Below, piece by piece: positions 39,703-54,218 of a DNA stretch of 64,000 bases. Numbering within the stretch: position 1 is the stretch's first letter; each line of letters starts with the position of its first letter. Under the pieces are notes generated by a model that saw only the letters and a program-made list of their open reading frames with translations, was not told the origin of the DNA and ran no database searches. The stretch is from positions 5,878,923 through 5,942,922 of the forward strand of contig OY848922.1 of the NCBI GenBank assembly GCA_963693285.1, in the 5' to 3' direction. A program made the translations under genes and the position numbers. This DNA comes from Xestospongia muta (Eukaryota; Porifera; Demospongiae; Haplosclerida; Petrosiidae).

Positions 39703-42700
39703 TTAATCAGATTTTGAGAGAAAACAGCGTATACTATCAGCAATAGATAAGTTATCAACAGGAGGTGACTCCATTGCTGTTATAATGGTACTCCATTTAA
39801 CATTAGTAGGCTGACCATCAATCCATAACTGAAGAACATTAGAGAGTTTCTGCTCATCACTGATATTACTCTGATGTAAGGACATCAAAGCTCCATGGCT
39901 AATTTCAAGGGCTTCTTTATATGCAATAGGAGTTAGTAGACGTATGAGCTGTAGTTTGTCTGGTTTACTGTCTATAATAATATACAAGATGTACAATAAC
40001 ATAAATGAGTACATATAACAGATACATACATGTTCTATGTAATAATAGAGTGAGTAGTAGATATAAGAAATAATTTTATACATAGAGTATAAATGAAAGT
40101 GGATTGTAAATGTTGTGGTAGCAAATAAATTTAATTGAATGAAGGTAACTCTTACCAGGATTTTTTACATTAGTTTCTAGACCTATCTTCTCAGTAACAA
40201 CTTCTGGAGAAGCACCAGTAGTGTCTGTAAATGACAGCATAATAATATGTTGAGACATTAGTTGTAATGAGTTTAATAAAAATAAATAAACTTTAGTTTG
40301 AATGGCTAGATCAAATTTATGGACTTTGTAAAGGATATTATTAATATATTAAAATCATGGGTAAATAATGAATTATATATATATATTTCTTTTATTATTA
40401 CCATTTAGTGACTCAATTTCTTGAACAATGCGAAGATAACCCATGTCTTTTAGAGCTTCAATAAATTTTGCCCTAGTTGCTTCCCCTCCATCTAACCATG
40501 TCATTAACATGTCAATACGAGCAGATCCAGGCAGTTGATGATTTTTCCTTTTGGTATCCATCAATATTACATTCTTAATACCCAAGTACACTCCTAACAT
40601 TTCCCAATCTTCTATTTCTTTAGTAAACTTTATTAGAGCAACAAGGTGACATTCATCTAAACAATATAATACGTTTATGCCAGTATTAACTCTTAGTATA
40701 ATATGTCACTTACTTAGAGGTCCATCTGGTAGATTTGTGCTTACTTGGATAATGACTGAATCAGTCGCAAAAAAAGAATGATATGTGATTTATACATAAA
40801 TTATGGCTTTATAAACAAAACTAAAAATATTATATATTGCAGTTTGTATATTTGCCATGGACCCACACCTGTTTGTAATGTAGTAATGGAAAGACATGTA
40901 TCCAAAATATTGCTTGCTATAGAAGGCTCAAGAACTGGAGGTAATTCCACTGCTGTTATTACAGTAGCCCAAGTATTTTCACTAGGTTGTTTGTCAAGCC
41001 AAAACAGGACAACATCTGCAAGTCTGTCAGAGTCTTGACTCCTTTGATCTGATATTTTTTTCAGATCTCCATGGCTGATTTTTAAAGCCTGTCCAATCTG
41101 TTTCCATTTACATTCAATTGGTGATAGTAAACGGATAAGATCTGGCTTGTTTTCTACAATAAGAAAATATATTTTCTGAATATTGCACAATAAGTAAGTT
41201 TAACATAGTCATAATGGGAAATGCTGAATGCATTTTGTAGATACAAATCCTTACCAATGTTAACAGGAATAGTAACATTTTTCTCATGTTCAGCAAGTAT
41301 ACCACTATCAGTAATATCTGTGATAACAAAAATAATAATTAAGATGAAGTAAATATACTTAAAACTACATAATGTAAAAATTACTACATGTGTATTAGAG
41401 TTTACAGGTAATACTCATACCTAAATTGACATGTTTTTGTCTAGCCACTGAATGATCTTTGTCTATTGACAATAAAATATTGATTAATAGGTGATTAAGT
41501 AAATCAATGCATACATTGTATAGGAATAATTATTTTCACTGTTGTTAGTGTTTATAAAATATTATTATAAAATAGAGAAAATGGAGTGAGAAGTAGATTT
41601 AATAATTAACTTAATCCACAGAGTATAGATGAAAAGTGGATTGTACATATTGTAGTAAATACTTTTAATTGTATGTCTATAAAGCTTACCAGGATCTTTC
41701 ATAATCTTTTCAAGATCTCTAATTGTAGCTGTAACTTGGGTAGTAGCACCAGTAGTGTCTGTGATGAAATGAAATGCTAACATAAAAAGTGACATGTGAT
41801 ATTTAACAATAAAGAGGTTTTTGTAGGATGTGAAAACATTTATACTTAAAATTGCAATGCACTTTTAAAAAAGAAATGTCTGCTAAAGTTTCAAAAAATG
41901 CAATGTTCATAGACTAATAAATTAATATTGAAATCATTGGCAAGTGTGCATTTATATATCTCTTGCATCCCATACTGCATGTTCAGATATTATACTGTAA
42001 ATTTTACTATTACTATTTTGTGACTCAATTTCTTGAGCAATGCGAAGATGACCCATATCTTTTAGAGCTTCAATAAATCTTGCCCTAGTTGCTACCCCTC
42101 CATCTAACCATGTCATTAACATGTCTTTACGAGCAGGTCCAGACTGATGATGGTTGTTCCTTTTGATGTCCTTCAACACTGCATTCTTAATACCCAAATA
42201 CACCCCTAACATTTCCCAGTCTTCAATTTGTTTTGCAAACCTTATTAGGGCAACAAGGTGGCACTCATCTATAGAAAATTCACAAATTTGTTTTAATAGC
42301 ATTAATTCTTATTATAACATGTCACTTACTGAGAGGTCCATCTGGTAGATTTGAGCTCACTGTGTTAATTACTGAATCATCATCTAATAAAGAAGCAAAA
42401 TTTATAGAAATTATTATGTTGTTCATTTTCTTAATTATAAATATTATATAGCAATCTATACATATGTCATCCATACCTAATTTTACACTCATAACATTGT
42501 TTGTTTTCAGAGCTGATTCATCCACAGATACTTCTAATAAAAAGATAAAGATTATTTTAGTAAAATATAATCATGGTAAGTACATACCAATTAGTTCAGT
42601 TGATTTGTCTCTAGAAATGACAGAACAAGGATCTGTAGTAGGACAAATAAATATCAACATCATATAAGATGAGATAATCTTTTATACTCACCAATTAGCC

Positions 42701-45700
42701 AACAGGTTTGTCTTTCATCAATTAATTCAAGTGTTGGGAGCTGTTTTTCAATACTGCATCTCATTAAAGGTGGCTCATCATCCCATGATATAATAACTGG
42801 ATGTAACTTGTATCCACTTTCACTGTGTTCTTGTTTACAAGGGACAGTTACTTCAGCTTTGAGTGCCCCTTCATCATATGCCAATATATCAGAACAAGCT
42901 GATATAGCTTCACAGATAACTTTGCGCAATTTAAAGCAATTTTTAGTTACACCATTGTAGTAGACCTCAATCCAATAGAATCGATCAACTAATAAGACAG
43001 AACCAAATAAATCTTCAGAATAAAGTAAAACAGCATAACGTAGCTGTCTTGGAAATGCAATTGATCAACTATCTATATCAAATTGTGGACTTTCTGTTCT
43101 GTCAACAAGAGCAACTACAACAGCTGGAAACACACCCTAAAAATAGAGAATGATGTTACTTTTTATTAATTATCAAAACAAGTTTGCAGAAATTATACTA
43201 ATTTGCAAGAGAATGATTTTAACACTAACAAAATCAATGATTGTTGAGTTGTAGAACAGTTACATCACTTACCTGAGGAACGACTTTACTTCTGAATGTA
43301 ATAATCATTGGATCACATTTTCTTTGAAAAACAACTATGTCTATATCTTTTGCTTGTTTAGGTGGTAATACTACTGGCATAAAATAGCGCTTAACACTAT
43401 CAGTTGTTGAGAGTGGAGTAATAACATGCAGATAACGAAGCAACATTAAAAAGGCATGCTTTGTAAAAAGAGAAGGAACAAATGGTAGGCAAACATTATC
43501 AAGTAAAGATTCATCAAATACTCCAAATTCACGAAATGCTCGCTGAGTGTCTGGTGTTATAGACTTACCCTCGAGTAAAATATCCTCTAAGTGATCTACA
43601 AATGACACACGTATCAATGCTGAGAGCATGTCAAGGAGATATTGAGGATTAGTAAAGATAACATTACGAAGGACAATTGGAAAAAAAAGAAACAAGGCCA
43701 TGGTATGTAGGTGGGATAAACACTTCACAACATCATTTTCCTCCATGCCAAGACTAATTCTAATACCATGACAAGATTTTAATGAGATCATTCCATGTTT
43801 CTCTTGTGAAGCTTCATTTTTCAGACACAATTCAAACATGTACCAACGTACTGGTATGGGTGCAGCGACGCCAATGTCCTTCTGATAAGACATAATATGC
43901 TGTCAAAGAGAAGATGATATTTTCTTTCGATTCCACCAACAAAGATTATCAACAGGAAATATGAGCTTTTTTGGATCCTCATTATAAAAAATAAAATGAT
44001 CATGAAACTCACTAAGAGTAGAAAGTAGTTGTTCATTTTTAAATTCCAATGTCTCATACAACCCTTTTTTCGCACCCTTAATCTTGTCATAGTAAGTGCC
44101 AATGATCATAAAAAGTGGTAAGCTTTTCTTTCCTTTTGTGACAATGACATCTTTGGACGAAAGAATTGAACGTGCAAAATGCTCTATCAGTTGTAGGCTG
44201 TTCATCTGTAACTCACTGGGTTGATTAAGCAACTTACCATTCAGTGAGTAGTAAAACTGAGGCTTTTTGTTGAGACTTTCTGTTAATTTTGTACAGATTA
44301 CATTTATCATGTTGCCATGAATAAATGCTCGTGATACATCCGCAAATTGTGGCTGACCACCACTATCAAGAATACTGATCCATGTGGCTTTGTGGCGATT
44401 TTTTATTGTTTTTCTCTTTGCAAGAACTTTTGCTAATTTCTTGGAATATTTATCAGGATTTGTTTCAGTTTGTGTAAGTGACATCTCTTTATCTAAGCTG
44501 GAACTAGAAAGTACAGGTCTTGTAACTTTGTCAGATGACATTTTTGTATTGGTTGAAGACACATCAAAGCTAGAAAAGCTTTTTTCTTCCTTCTCTGTTT
44601 GGTTACATTTTGTGGATGCTATAATATCTGAATCCAACTCCTTGAAATCGCATTCTGATACAGTGGATGTTGTAGTAGTAGGCAACAGTGAAGCAGCCCT
44701 GTGACTTTCTGCATTTTGCTTAGCAAACCCAGTAATACTTATGCCGCTTTCATCAGATGTGAACTGTTGAGGTGATTGTGTAGATAAATTTTTTCTACTA
44801 GCATCTTCTGATATAGGATCATCAGTTTCTTGTTGTGATTCTTGCTCTAGAGCATGGATTGCATCTGAGAGCATCTTTAGCAAGCGAAGACTAGTAACTG
44901 TTTCCCATATCTTTCCTTCATTATGTCCAGCAACCCTCTCTAAAGCATATATAGGTCTTGTTGCTAATGCTGTACTGTTGTGAAATTTAGGTGCATTCCA
45001 GTTGAACAGAAGTGACTTGAATGCTGTTTTACCAACACATGGTGGTCCCATAAGAACAAGTCTCATGTTAGTCAGTTGAACGTTACCTTTGTGAAGACCA
45101 TGTTTGAAAAGCCGTTGTAATGCTATGGTCAAGATAAGAAAGCTTATTAGATTAGTAGTATGTTGGCATTGTAATCATAATAATAAGTTAATATATGCAA
45201 TCTTCTGGTTTTTTATTTCTTATAGTATGTATAAGGTTGGTGATTCTTCTTAATTTTTTACAGAATATTACCATACACAAAAGACTGCATAGAAATGGAA
45301 GAGATTACAGTGATGTTAATTAATTCAAAAGACTTGAAAACTAAATATGTGAATTGCTATTGATGTTGTCTGCATTAGTTTATTTATTCATCCACTACAA
45401 TATTGACATACCATAACAATAGCAGAATATAATAATAATACAATATATATTTTGGGTACTAAATGTTCTTGAATGACCATTGTTTGGACATATTATATAT
45501 AAGTAGGGTCTTCACTACTTATGTTATTTAATTTATTCAATTGTTGCTTGTGCCACATTTAAATAACAGATAAATGAAATGCCACTGTGATGTAAGCACC
45601 AATGTACTGATGTGTTTAATTTGCTTAAAAATAGAGCATAACTGATTGCTGTATAGTATAGCTTCTGTAAAAGTACTAACTTAGAGCCATTTAATAATTA

Positions 45701-48700
45701 TATATTTTTAACCATATTCTTAGTAATGAAATCTAAAAGGAAATGTACTATAATTTAAAATATATAAAAGAAGTAATTAAGGGATTTTCTTATTTATGAA
45801 GAAGTTAGTTCATTACATAAAAAGAATCTACACCCATTAAATTATAGAGGTATAATGAAGTGGTTGTGATATACATATTCTTTGACCTAAATTATGAAGT
45901 ACATACCTTCATTTATTATAAGCTTTGCAATGTCTCGATAACCCCTACTCTGAGCAAGTTCAGCAGGAGTTCTAATATTCTAAATGGAGAAAGTGTGTAA
46001 CAGTAGAAGTCAATATGAAATAAAATGTATATATGTACATGGCATTTGAATTAAGCAATTCAACAGTAATTGTCATGAGATTACCAATTTATAACTCTTA
46101 CAAGAGTATCTTCTAGAACTAAAGCAAAAATGCAATAGACAACAGACATTATTTATTTTTATTAACAAGCATTGATGCATATATTATTAATGTATACCAC
46201 TAGTTTATTGGTATACAAATGCAAGGATAGATGTATTCACATTATATGCTTTAACAGACTAAAATGCAAGCCATGAATAATAACATTGTTTCTAAATAAT
46301 AATAATATAGATAACATTAAAATGTTGTAACAGTTGTAAAATGGTAAGAGATTGATTATATGGAAATTTTAAATTCAATTTTGATAACTTTGATGACTTT
46401 AGAGTTTTAAAGACCATTTAACTGTTCAAAGACTTTATACAAAATTGAGAAGCTTCTATAGTTAACTTTACTTTAACCTTAAAAGTTAAGTGTTAGAGCA
46501 GTTGCAAATTCATCAAGTCAAGAATTCGTAAGGAAGATAAATGTTCCATAATGCATATATGCTATTATTTACAAAAACATGAAAGTGTTGCTAAATCATA
46601 TACTGGTTGTAATTCCCTCACCACAGCTGTTTGATAATGTCATACATTATTGTGAACACGTACAATTTTTGTCATTATCACTTTACCACTTCAAATTATC
46701 TTGAGAATTTAATTTAACATTGATTTAATAAAGAGTGTACAACAGAATATTTGCCTACTTTTTGCCATATTTTATATAAAAGTCAGCTTCAACATAAACA
46801 TTCTGAGGAAAAAGTATAGGCTTGCATTTCTGTCTTTATGTCTCTCCAAAAGTTATGAAAGTATTGTTTATTTAATATTAAATTAATCATTATGGTTTCC
46901 TTTTGCCAAACAAGGCATGGCTTTATACTATCTTATTATCCATAACCTTTGACTGCAATGACCTTTCATACCTTATCGACAACAGTTATATTAGCACCAT
47001 TACTAATTAACACTTTGATAATCTCTGGCTGATGATTGTAAACTGCATAATGTAATATGGTCCACCCAACCTGTAGCAATAAAACAAAAAAAGACAGTAA
47101 ATAAACAATGCACATTATAAAATGACTTTGTTATATAGTTATGTTTTTTAATGAATTCATCTATGCTTCCACTACACAAGAACTCACATAATATAATACC
47201 TAACATACTAACTGAACTCCTAATAAACCAATATGTCTAAACATAGTAGTAAACAATTAATGTACTGTGATAGAGAAGCTCACCTAGGAGTACATCAGAT
47301 TAAAGGAAATGGATTATCAAAGCTGTAACTGCATTACTCAACTTTTATGGACAAGGCTATAGCTCAAGCTAGTGTAGCTAAACACAGTATTCTTTTCAAG
47401 ATGAAACTAAGAAGCAATCCTTTCACATTTTTCCCAATCTCCCGTGAATGACAACTGAAAGTTTAATTTAAGCTCAATTGATCAAAGAGAGAGATAATTA
47501 TACAGAACAGCATTTACATTGGGCTGTTATGATAGTGTCAAGGCAAAAACAGTAATACATGATTTGGATTTGTGCTATTGCTTTTACGTATTTTCATTAT
47601 AAATTATAGTCTATTAATTTTACAGAAGATAATGGAGACTTGTTTCAAGGAATAGGTTATTTGAGCATAGATATAAAACATAAGCCATTATGTTAGACAG
47701 CACACATAAAAACAACCACAAATGAGAAACTTAACTATTTTGACTGCATTTTCAAAAATATTTCTATACTATGCTTAGCACATTGTTCCTATGAGTACTT
47801 GATGCAATCATACAATGGTCTTTCATACCTCATTGATAACAGTCATGTCAGCACCATTACTAATCAACAATTTGATGGTATCTGGATGATTATAGTTGGC
47901 TGCCCAATATAATGCTGTCCAGCCATTCTGTAGTAATAAAACAAACAATAAGGACATAAACAATGTTCTCCATATATAGAATGGCACTAGAATGCGCTTA
48001 ATCATTTAATGATTTCACATATAATCATGTACCATATTTTATTCTCAAAATTATGCATTTTTATTGCGAGTGCATGCCTTCGCATAAGGCACCTAATCTG
48101 AACAGTGTAGCAAAATCTCACTTTAATTTTCAAATATGTATATATGTGTGTGTGGTTCCATCATATTTAAGAATGTGATAATTACTTTTAGTTTCTTCCC
48201 TTTGGTAACAATAGTAATATCATGCCCTGTATTGCTCCTCATAATGAAAATGCCTGAAATGTGACTTTGTATTTGTCTAGTTAGTAACATTACTAATAGG
48301 ATGTTTCCTAGAACAGCGATCAATGATTAGCTTTTACTAAAGCCACTCTAAAGTCTTGTTGTTAATTAAATGTGAGTGTAGTGGTGACATAATATAAATG
48401 TATTTGTGATGGTTAAATTAATGTAAACAAAAAAAGACATTTGTATGTTTTTGGTATCTTTCCTAATAAGATAGTACTTACAAATTGATCATTAAGCCTA
48501 TGCTTTCTAATAGACTGGGCATTCAAGTTATATTAAATTGCCATTTTCCTCTTACAATAAATATTAATAAATTTACTAGTAAGTTGGGAGTTTGTAGCTA
48601 TTACTAAGACAATACAAGTGTCCTATCTCAATGTGATAGTGAGGTTTTGACACTCTAATTTGAGAGTCACGTCTATCTTCTTCAGTTAAATGTCATTGGC

Positions 48701-51700
48701 CATATATTGGCCTTATTAATACTTATCTAAATTTGCTTTCCTATGGTAATTCATTTATGTGTTTGTGCAATGTGAGATGACTAAAAAGCAGTCAATAAAT
48801 TGCAACCTTACTAGGTAAACATGAAGTATAGTGCTGCTTCAACTGACAAAATTGGAACTTAAAATCAATAAATATTGTCTTGGAAGGGAGAACAAGTGCC
48901 TCAGCAAGCTTATATGTGATGCTTAAAGATACTATTCCTTAATTCAGGGGTTAAATTTCTGATAACTACATAAGTCACTTGTGAATATATGATTAACTTG
49001 GGCAGTGTAAACATATATGGTACACCAGCATATATTCATACGTATTTACTAACATTATCAATATGATGGATATTGGCAGCATTTTTAAGTAATAAAGCCA
49101 CAACATCTAAATGACCATTTCTTGCAGCTGCCATCAGTGGAGTAATTCCATCCTATAATTAATGAAAATAAGATCTAATTAGTAAAACACAATAAATATT
49201 AATGTTTGTAACACATAACCAAAACTTTTATGAAGTCTGGACATAAATGTGATGAAGATATCATTGAGATTAGTTGTGTAATCAATGATTATTGTATGAT
49301 ATACAATACAATATCAATGACAAAAATTAGATTTTTATGCTGCTGTTTCTGCTAAGAGACCGGTTTATTGCTAACATTTAAAACTGGTGAGTTGGCAAAA
49401 GCTATGGAACTGTTACAGTTAAACCTAATTGAAATTAGTCATTGGAATAGAACAATAATGATAAGTTACATGCTAAGAAAGTTGGCTAATTTTAGTCATC
49501 TCTCTTAGAAGACACATGTTTGCTGCAATTATAAAATAGACAGACACATACAATACACCCATATGAATGTGATTTAAAAACCAATCTTTGCATCACATTA
49601 GATACACAGTGTTAAGGCTTACATAGAAGATATAAATCTGATATGCCAACTAATAATCATAAAGTGACTCAAAGTCACACACACATAATATTATAGTAAA
49701 TTAAATAACACTATCACAATATTTTAATTATACTTTTTTCTTGTAGTACTAACCTCAGTAAAAGTATTGATATCTAGCCTATATTTAGTACTATCTGTCA
49801 TATGTTCACTGTTAAATTTTATAAGTTGAATAGTTAGTAGTAAAACAAATTTTCCATTGACTATTTAAGAGATTATAAATTTTCAAAAGTATGCTTTCGG
49901 ATTACAGTTAAATCACTTGTTTAGAACAATCTAATTTGATTTCACTGTCTGTCCATAGACATAAAACATGTTGATACTGTGATAACAGTGTGTTTATTAA
50001 GAGACTGTTTCTAGTATGTAAAAAATGGCAATTTTCTTATGTTTATATTCATTGATGACTTATTGTCATAAAGTCTTATTTGATGTATACAATGTATAGA
50101 TATCTTTATAATCTATGAAAACATATCATAGACAACATAGCATGTACAATTCACATACTACAGGGGATGTTGTAAGACATATTGTCTCAATACATAAAAG
50201 ATATATGATTATATCTATAGTATCACATAGACACAGTCTATATGTATTGTATATTTGAAATATAGTAGTTATGTATTGTTTTTATATATCAATGATTAGT
50301 ATGTAAATAGTTACAAAAAATAATAAAAACGAAATGACACAATAGTCATATCATAGATGTTATTCATGTAATGTAAAAGTATAGCTAGAAAGAGAAATAA
50401 ATAAATTAATAATTATTATAATTACTTTATTTAATACTACTACAATGGAACCATTCGTAATGGACACTATAAATTAAACAAGATATTAAATGCTAATAGT
50501 TAGTGTAATAATATAATTTTCAGTAAAAATAATACTTTATATTATTAAAACTTACTGTATCAGGTATGTTAGCATTAGCTTTATCCTCAAGCAAATATTG
50601 AACAATATCTGTGTATCCTTTTTCTGATGCTTTCAATAGAGCTGTATCCTTGATCTAGGTGATAATAGTAATAGCATAACTATTCATCAATATGTTAGTA
50701 TGTCATGCAATAATTATTAACATATGTATATGTCAAACTAAATCATCATAGAAGCTATTGATTGACATAGTTATTGATATTTTTTCAATATACTTCAGTT
50801 CTTATTTTATAAATATAAAAATCAACATAAAATTGTTTTATTTATTTATTTAATTAATATTATTATTATTATGGTGTCATTATGAGTACATAAAAAAATG
50901 TAGAAAAGGAGATTATACAGCCTACTGTTTATAATATAGGAGCCCATAGCACAGAGTGCAACTTATGTGGTCAGGAGCATATAATGCCACTGATGTCTTA
51001 TAGCAGCATGCTAATAATTAGAATGATCATGTAAAAATACTTATAATTTGGAATTATAATCATATTCATAATAGTGAAGAATCAAGTGTAGTCATGAGCT
51101 GACTGTTGTAGCTTGTATAACACTTTTAACAGTATCTTCAAGGCTAGTGGGATGAGACTTTTTAAAATGGGGCCAACCTTGTTGTATAATTTATTATGCA
51201 TGCAAAACTGTTTTTTGATATGTTTTGACAGTGTTTTTTTCACAAATCAAGTCACAAATGTTTTGACAGAAGTGGTCCCTTTTTGCAAACCAGGTCACAA
51301 ATGATACTGGCTCTTTTGTGGGAACAATGCCTTATGTTTAAATAAGCAAGTGTTATCTTTCGACTGCATAAGTTATATATTAAGAGTAAATGTTTTGTAA
51401 ACATTAGGGAAATATCAAACCAGTAAATCTAGGCTTATAATTTGATCTATAATGGATAAATCAAATTCTTAGTCATTGAGACCCTAGATTTCTATACTAG
51501 TTTTAAGAATGAATTGCATGCTACATCCCCCTTACTGAGACTATGGACTCCTGTTATATAGTAGGAACTTTGCTTAAGATATCTGTGTAAGAGTGTTACT
51601 ACAGAATTATCATTATTCCTTACCAATTGCAACATGTTAATAAAGTACTCTTTGATTAGAAATTCTTGTTAAGGTTTGCTTTACTAATTTCTTTGGCTTC

Positions 51701-53450
51701 ATTAAGATTAACTTTAGTATTCTTCCATTGCTCAGTATTTCTACTTTTCAATTATAAAGGTTAATTTTGCAGAGAGGTGAAAGTAGTTACTTGGCTAGAA
51801 AGAATTGTTCCTCATAACCACTTCTTTTAACCACTTTGAAAAGTTAATAAAAAATTCAAGCATTGCCCTTTAGCAACGTAATAGGGTGCAACATTAATAA
51901 TTGTTTTCTCTTAATTTACTTACAATATTTTATGATAGTATGGTATGATGATTATATAGATACACATGTATTCATAATTCAAATAAATATCATAAAAAAG
52001 TAGCTATAACTATAAATAAAATTAATAATTGTAAAATGTATCATCATATGGTACCATATCTATGCACTTGAAATCCCAACTAGATACTTTGTAAATATAA
52101 AAAAAAGGTATAAATTAACTTTATATTTCAGCTACATTTAAATTTTAATGCATATCAAAGATAAAACATTACAACTGCAATGATTAAATCCTTGATAATA
52201 ACTTTGATAACACACCATGTTAGAGCTCACACATTAACCTTTATATAGGAAGTTGATTGTTGTGGTGGTGCCTGTTAATAAAGGAACTTACATCTCTATT
52301 TTGTTAGAGCGTTTTCTGTTACTAAGCTAAGCTTTATACTTGTCCTGTATGATCATTTAGGCTTTCATTATATGCTGGAGACTTGAAGAACCATTTTTAG
52401 TCATCCATGTTCACATGCACTTGAGGTAAGCATATATATTAGAATATATTGTTTATGTTCATAAAAAATTGTGACCATTATTGAAATTATATGCTCTTAT
52501 AGAAGTTACATAAGTTTTTATAGGTTGCTAGAGTGTTAGAAGATAAAAAAGTAAGTATTTTTTGATTTTCGTAGAAAGACGGAATCTATCGACTTGAGAG
52601 GCACACTCGTGTTCACTATTATCAAGAAATAACTATTGACAGTATATTTTATATTACAATACTAAAATTTGAGTCTGCTAGCTTTAAAACTTCTACTGAG
52701 AGAGAAAACTTGTTGGGATGTAAAATACGTCTATTGTCTACCATATTAATTACACTCAATTTATATGACATAATTTACATCTATCTAATATAAAGGGCTA
52801 ATTTATGCTAGTTTGATTAAAGGACTACATTGTAACTATCATTATAATTATCATAAGATTTAAATACCATAATGTATATAAGTATGATCATTTGATAATG
52901 ACAAAATACGTTTATCATATATTCATCTGTCAACAAAACTATAATAATGGTACTATTTACTGTGACACACATACCCCATCTTGAGCATTGACATTTGCTC
53001 CTTGTTGTAAAGCTCGTTTCACTTCACCTAATATTCCTATTCTAGCAGACGTAATTAGTAAATCATCCTAACAAAGAGTATGAATGTAATATTACACATA
53101 AAAAAGATCATATACAACATAGTTTATAATACAGTAGACATAATATTATAGAAGACATACTATAACAAGAGTACAGTAACTACTAATATAGTACATTGTA
53201 CTAAGTATATGGACATGACCTATATACAAACTAGAGGGTCAAGTACATACGTTACTTATATTAGATCAGATAACCTAAACTAATCCACCAGGTCATTTTT
53301 AGTTTAGATAGAGGGAATATCTTGAATCTGGTAGGATTACTGAGTGGACTGGACAAAGCTGACCAATTCTATTAAGAACTAGTGAGCGAAGTCTTTATTT
53401 TAGTATATTGAGTATACTTTATAAATACTCACCATTCTCTTTTGATCCAT
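39703..53450 (-). pseudogene. Gene B: near-identical tandem copy of gene A, disabled
   Basis: All 21 exons of gene A have counterparts: 53450-53433, 53067-52975, 50654-50556, 49152-49054, 47927-47829, 47070-46972, 45979-45907, 45122-43273, 43136-42692, 42632-42588, 42533-42477, 42383-42330, 42268-42014, 41758-41690, 41462-41421, 41317-41255, 41153-40869, 40767-40714, 40656-40402, 40224-40156, 39971-39703. Lesions: TGA at 43905-43903 (A has CGA, Arg600) in COR; TGA at 43067-43065 (A has TGT, Cys834); the acceptor AG before the 40767 exon is TG; and five residues (WKEIG), including the core Trp of the last death fold, are deleted in frame. About 1.3 kb upstream is also missing. A truncated ankyrin-Roc product ending in COR is still possible. 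Assembly error or a null allele are alternatives. Confidence 0.85.
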
Positions 53451-53751
53451 TACAAAACGGGGAGCAAAATAAAGGACCACAGCCAAGTTATGAGGCGTGA
53501 TTATGATGTAATAGTCTCGTCCCCAGACCTACTCGCAAGCTAAAGTTATAAAATGTATCTCATGTCAATAGTTACATGTAGATGTACCTTTGATCTGTAA
53601 GCTTTGTTCAACATGATCATGATATAAACAAATTGTTTATCATTATAATAATTACAATGAGCAGACCTATACATGTTTTAGAAAGTACGCTTCTTTTTCT
53701 ACACATATAATAATGTCACTAAATATTACATACTGTGGTCAGAATACATGC

Positions 53752-54218
53752 CAGAGTTTCTTTTGGGAGGGGGGGGGGGGGGGGGTTTGAGGGTCATTCA
53801 CCTCTCTTGGCTTTGGCTTCTCCCCCCTCCTTGGATTGCTGAGAATTTTTGTTTACATCTGATTCAATTCAAGTGTTTATAAAAGCTTTAATGGCACAAA
53901 TTGTCAATAAAAGATAAGAATAGATAATATACATTTTATGTAACCATTTTTCTAGGTTTTTTAGTCCATATTCCTAACTGTATCTATATCATCATCAGTT
54001 TATTTTTTGTGGCTACGTTTATGTGAAAATAGTCCCAGATTCCACCAAAACGCGTGTAATAAAATGCAAAAAGTTAAATATTTCTGGGGGGGGGGGGGCA
54101 TGCCCCTAGACCCCCTAGTTTACTGCATGCAAAGCACGCAAATATCACTTTCCCCCCACCCACTCTTTCATTATATATCATTTTGCCCCCCTTCGATCAA
54201 AACTTGAAAGAAACCCAG
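53752..54218. mobile_element. Same TIR element in unit B, with expanded G runs
   Basis: This is the copy of the 32595 element carried by the duplication. It differs mainly by a 17-base G run at 53769-53785 and a 13-base G run at 54086-54098, where unit A has short runs. Confidence 0.6.
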
